Assembly (NCBI GenBank): GCA_028565635.1
Contig: JAOXYB010021470.1
Coordinates: 810-17,223, forward strand
Direction: 5' to 3'
DNA length: 16,414 nt
From: Phoronis ovalis
Lineage: Eukaryota > Phoronida > Phoronidae
The translations under genes were made by a program, and so were the position numbers. The notes beneath the pieces were generated by a model. It had not been told where the DNA came from and did not search any database. It saw only the letters and a list, made by a program, of their open reading frames with translations. Shown here piece by piece: positions 16,405 through 16,414 of this stretch; the stretch's first letter is position 1, and each line of letters starts with the position of its first letter.

Positions 16405-16414
16405 ACGAAAGAAT

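Noticed and set aside
1-16414. Bacterial operons, CRISPR arrays, rRNA or intact tRNA genes
   Set aside because: No ribosome-binding site/start pairs with long frames, no spaced direct repeats with unique spacers, and no cloverleaf or rRNA core sequence was found on either strand by eye.

Overview
The window looks like non-coding DNA from a eukaryotic, probably animal, nuclear genome. It is AT-rich: line-by-line spot counts give about 28-35% GC over most of it. It has no bacterial-style gene packing, no ribosome-binding sites, and no open frame that I can assign to a protein family. The longest frames (about 60-93 codons) are the length expected by chance in DNA this AT-rich. Short tandem repeats, diverged duplications and possible tRNA-derived elements fit an invertebrate genome. 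The palindrome TACATGTA is frequent, which would fit a mollusc, but that is a weak guess and not a demonstrated assignment.

Layout. 1-155 is a 13-bp tandem array cut by the window edge. 240-1020 is featureless AT-rich DNA. 1020-4412 holds several short exon-like stretches on the + strand, some with good splice-site look-alikes but several broken by in-frame stops. They may be remnants of a decayed multi-exon gene or chance. Inside this stretch lie a 3-copy 23-bp repeat (3143-3211) and the strongest compositional anomaly, a 300-bp block at 3481-3780 with 49% GC and CpG observed/expected near 1.2, which may be an old tRNA-derived SINE or another transposon relic. 4413-8090 is AT-rich DNA with small open frames, a dispersed repeat pair and short palindromes. 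8093-8364 has a loose internal duplication and an exon-like frame ending at a good donor. 8736-8795 is G-rich. 10130-10260 contains a good tRNA A-box and may be another SINE fragment. 11693-12233 has a diverged repeat pair 484 bp apart. 13550-14070 is a decayed tandem repeat with a unit of about 206 bp. 15673-15778 is a cluster of three perfect hairpins. 15997-16122 is a protein-like frame with an internal TAG that slightly resembles a FLYWCH zinc finger.

No genes can be shown to work together here. The most reliable content is the repeat structure, which is read directly from the sequence. Every coding call is tentative and is given low confidence.
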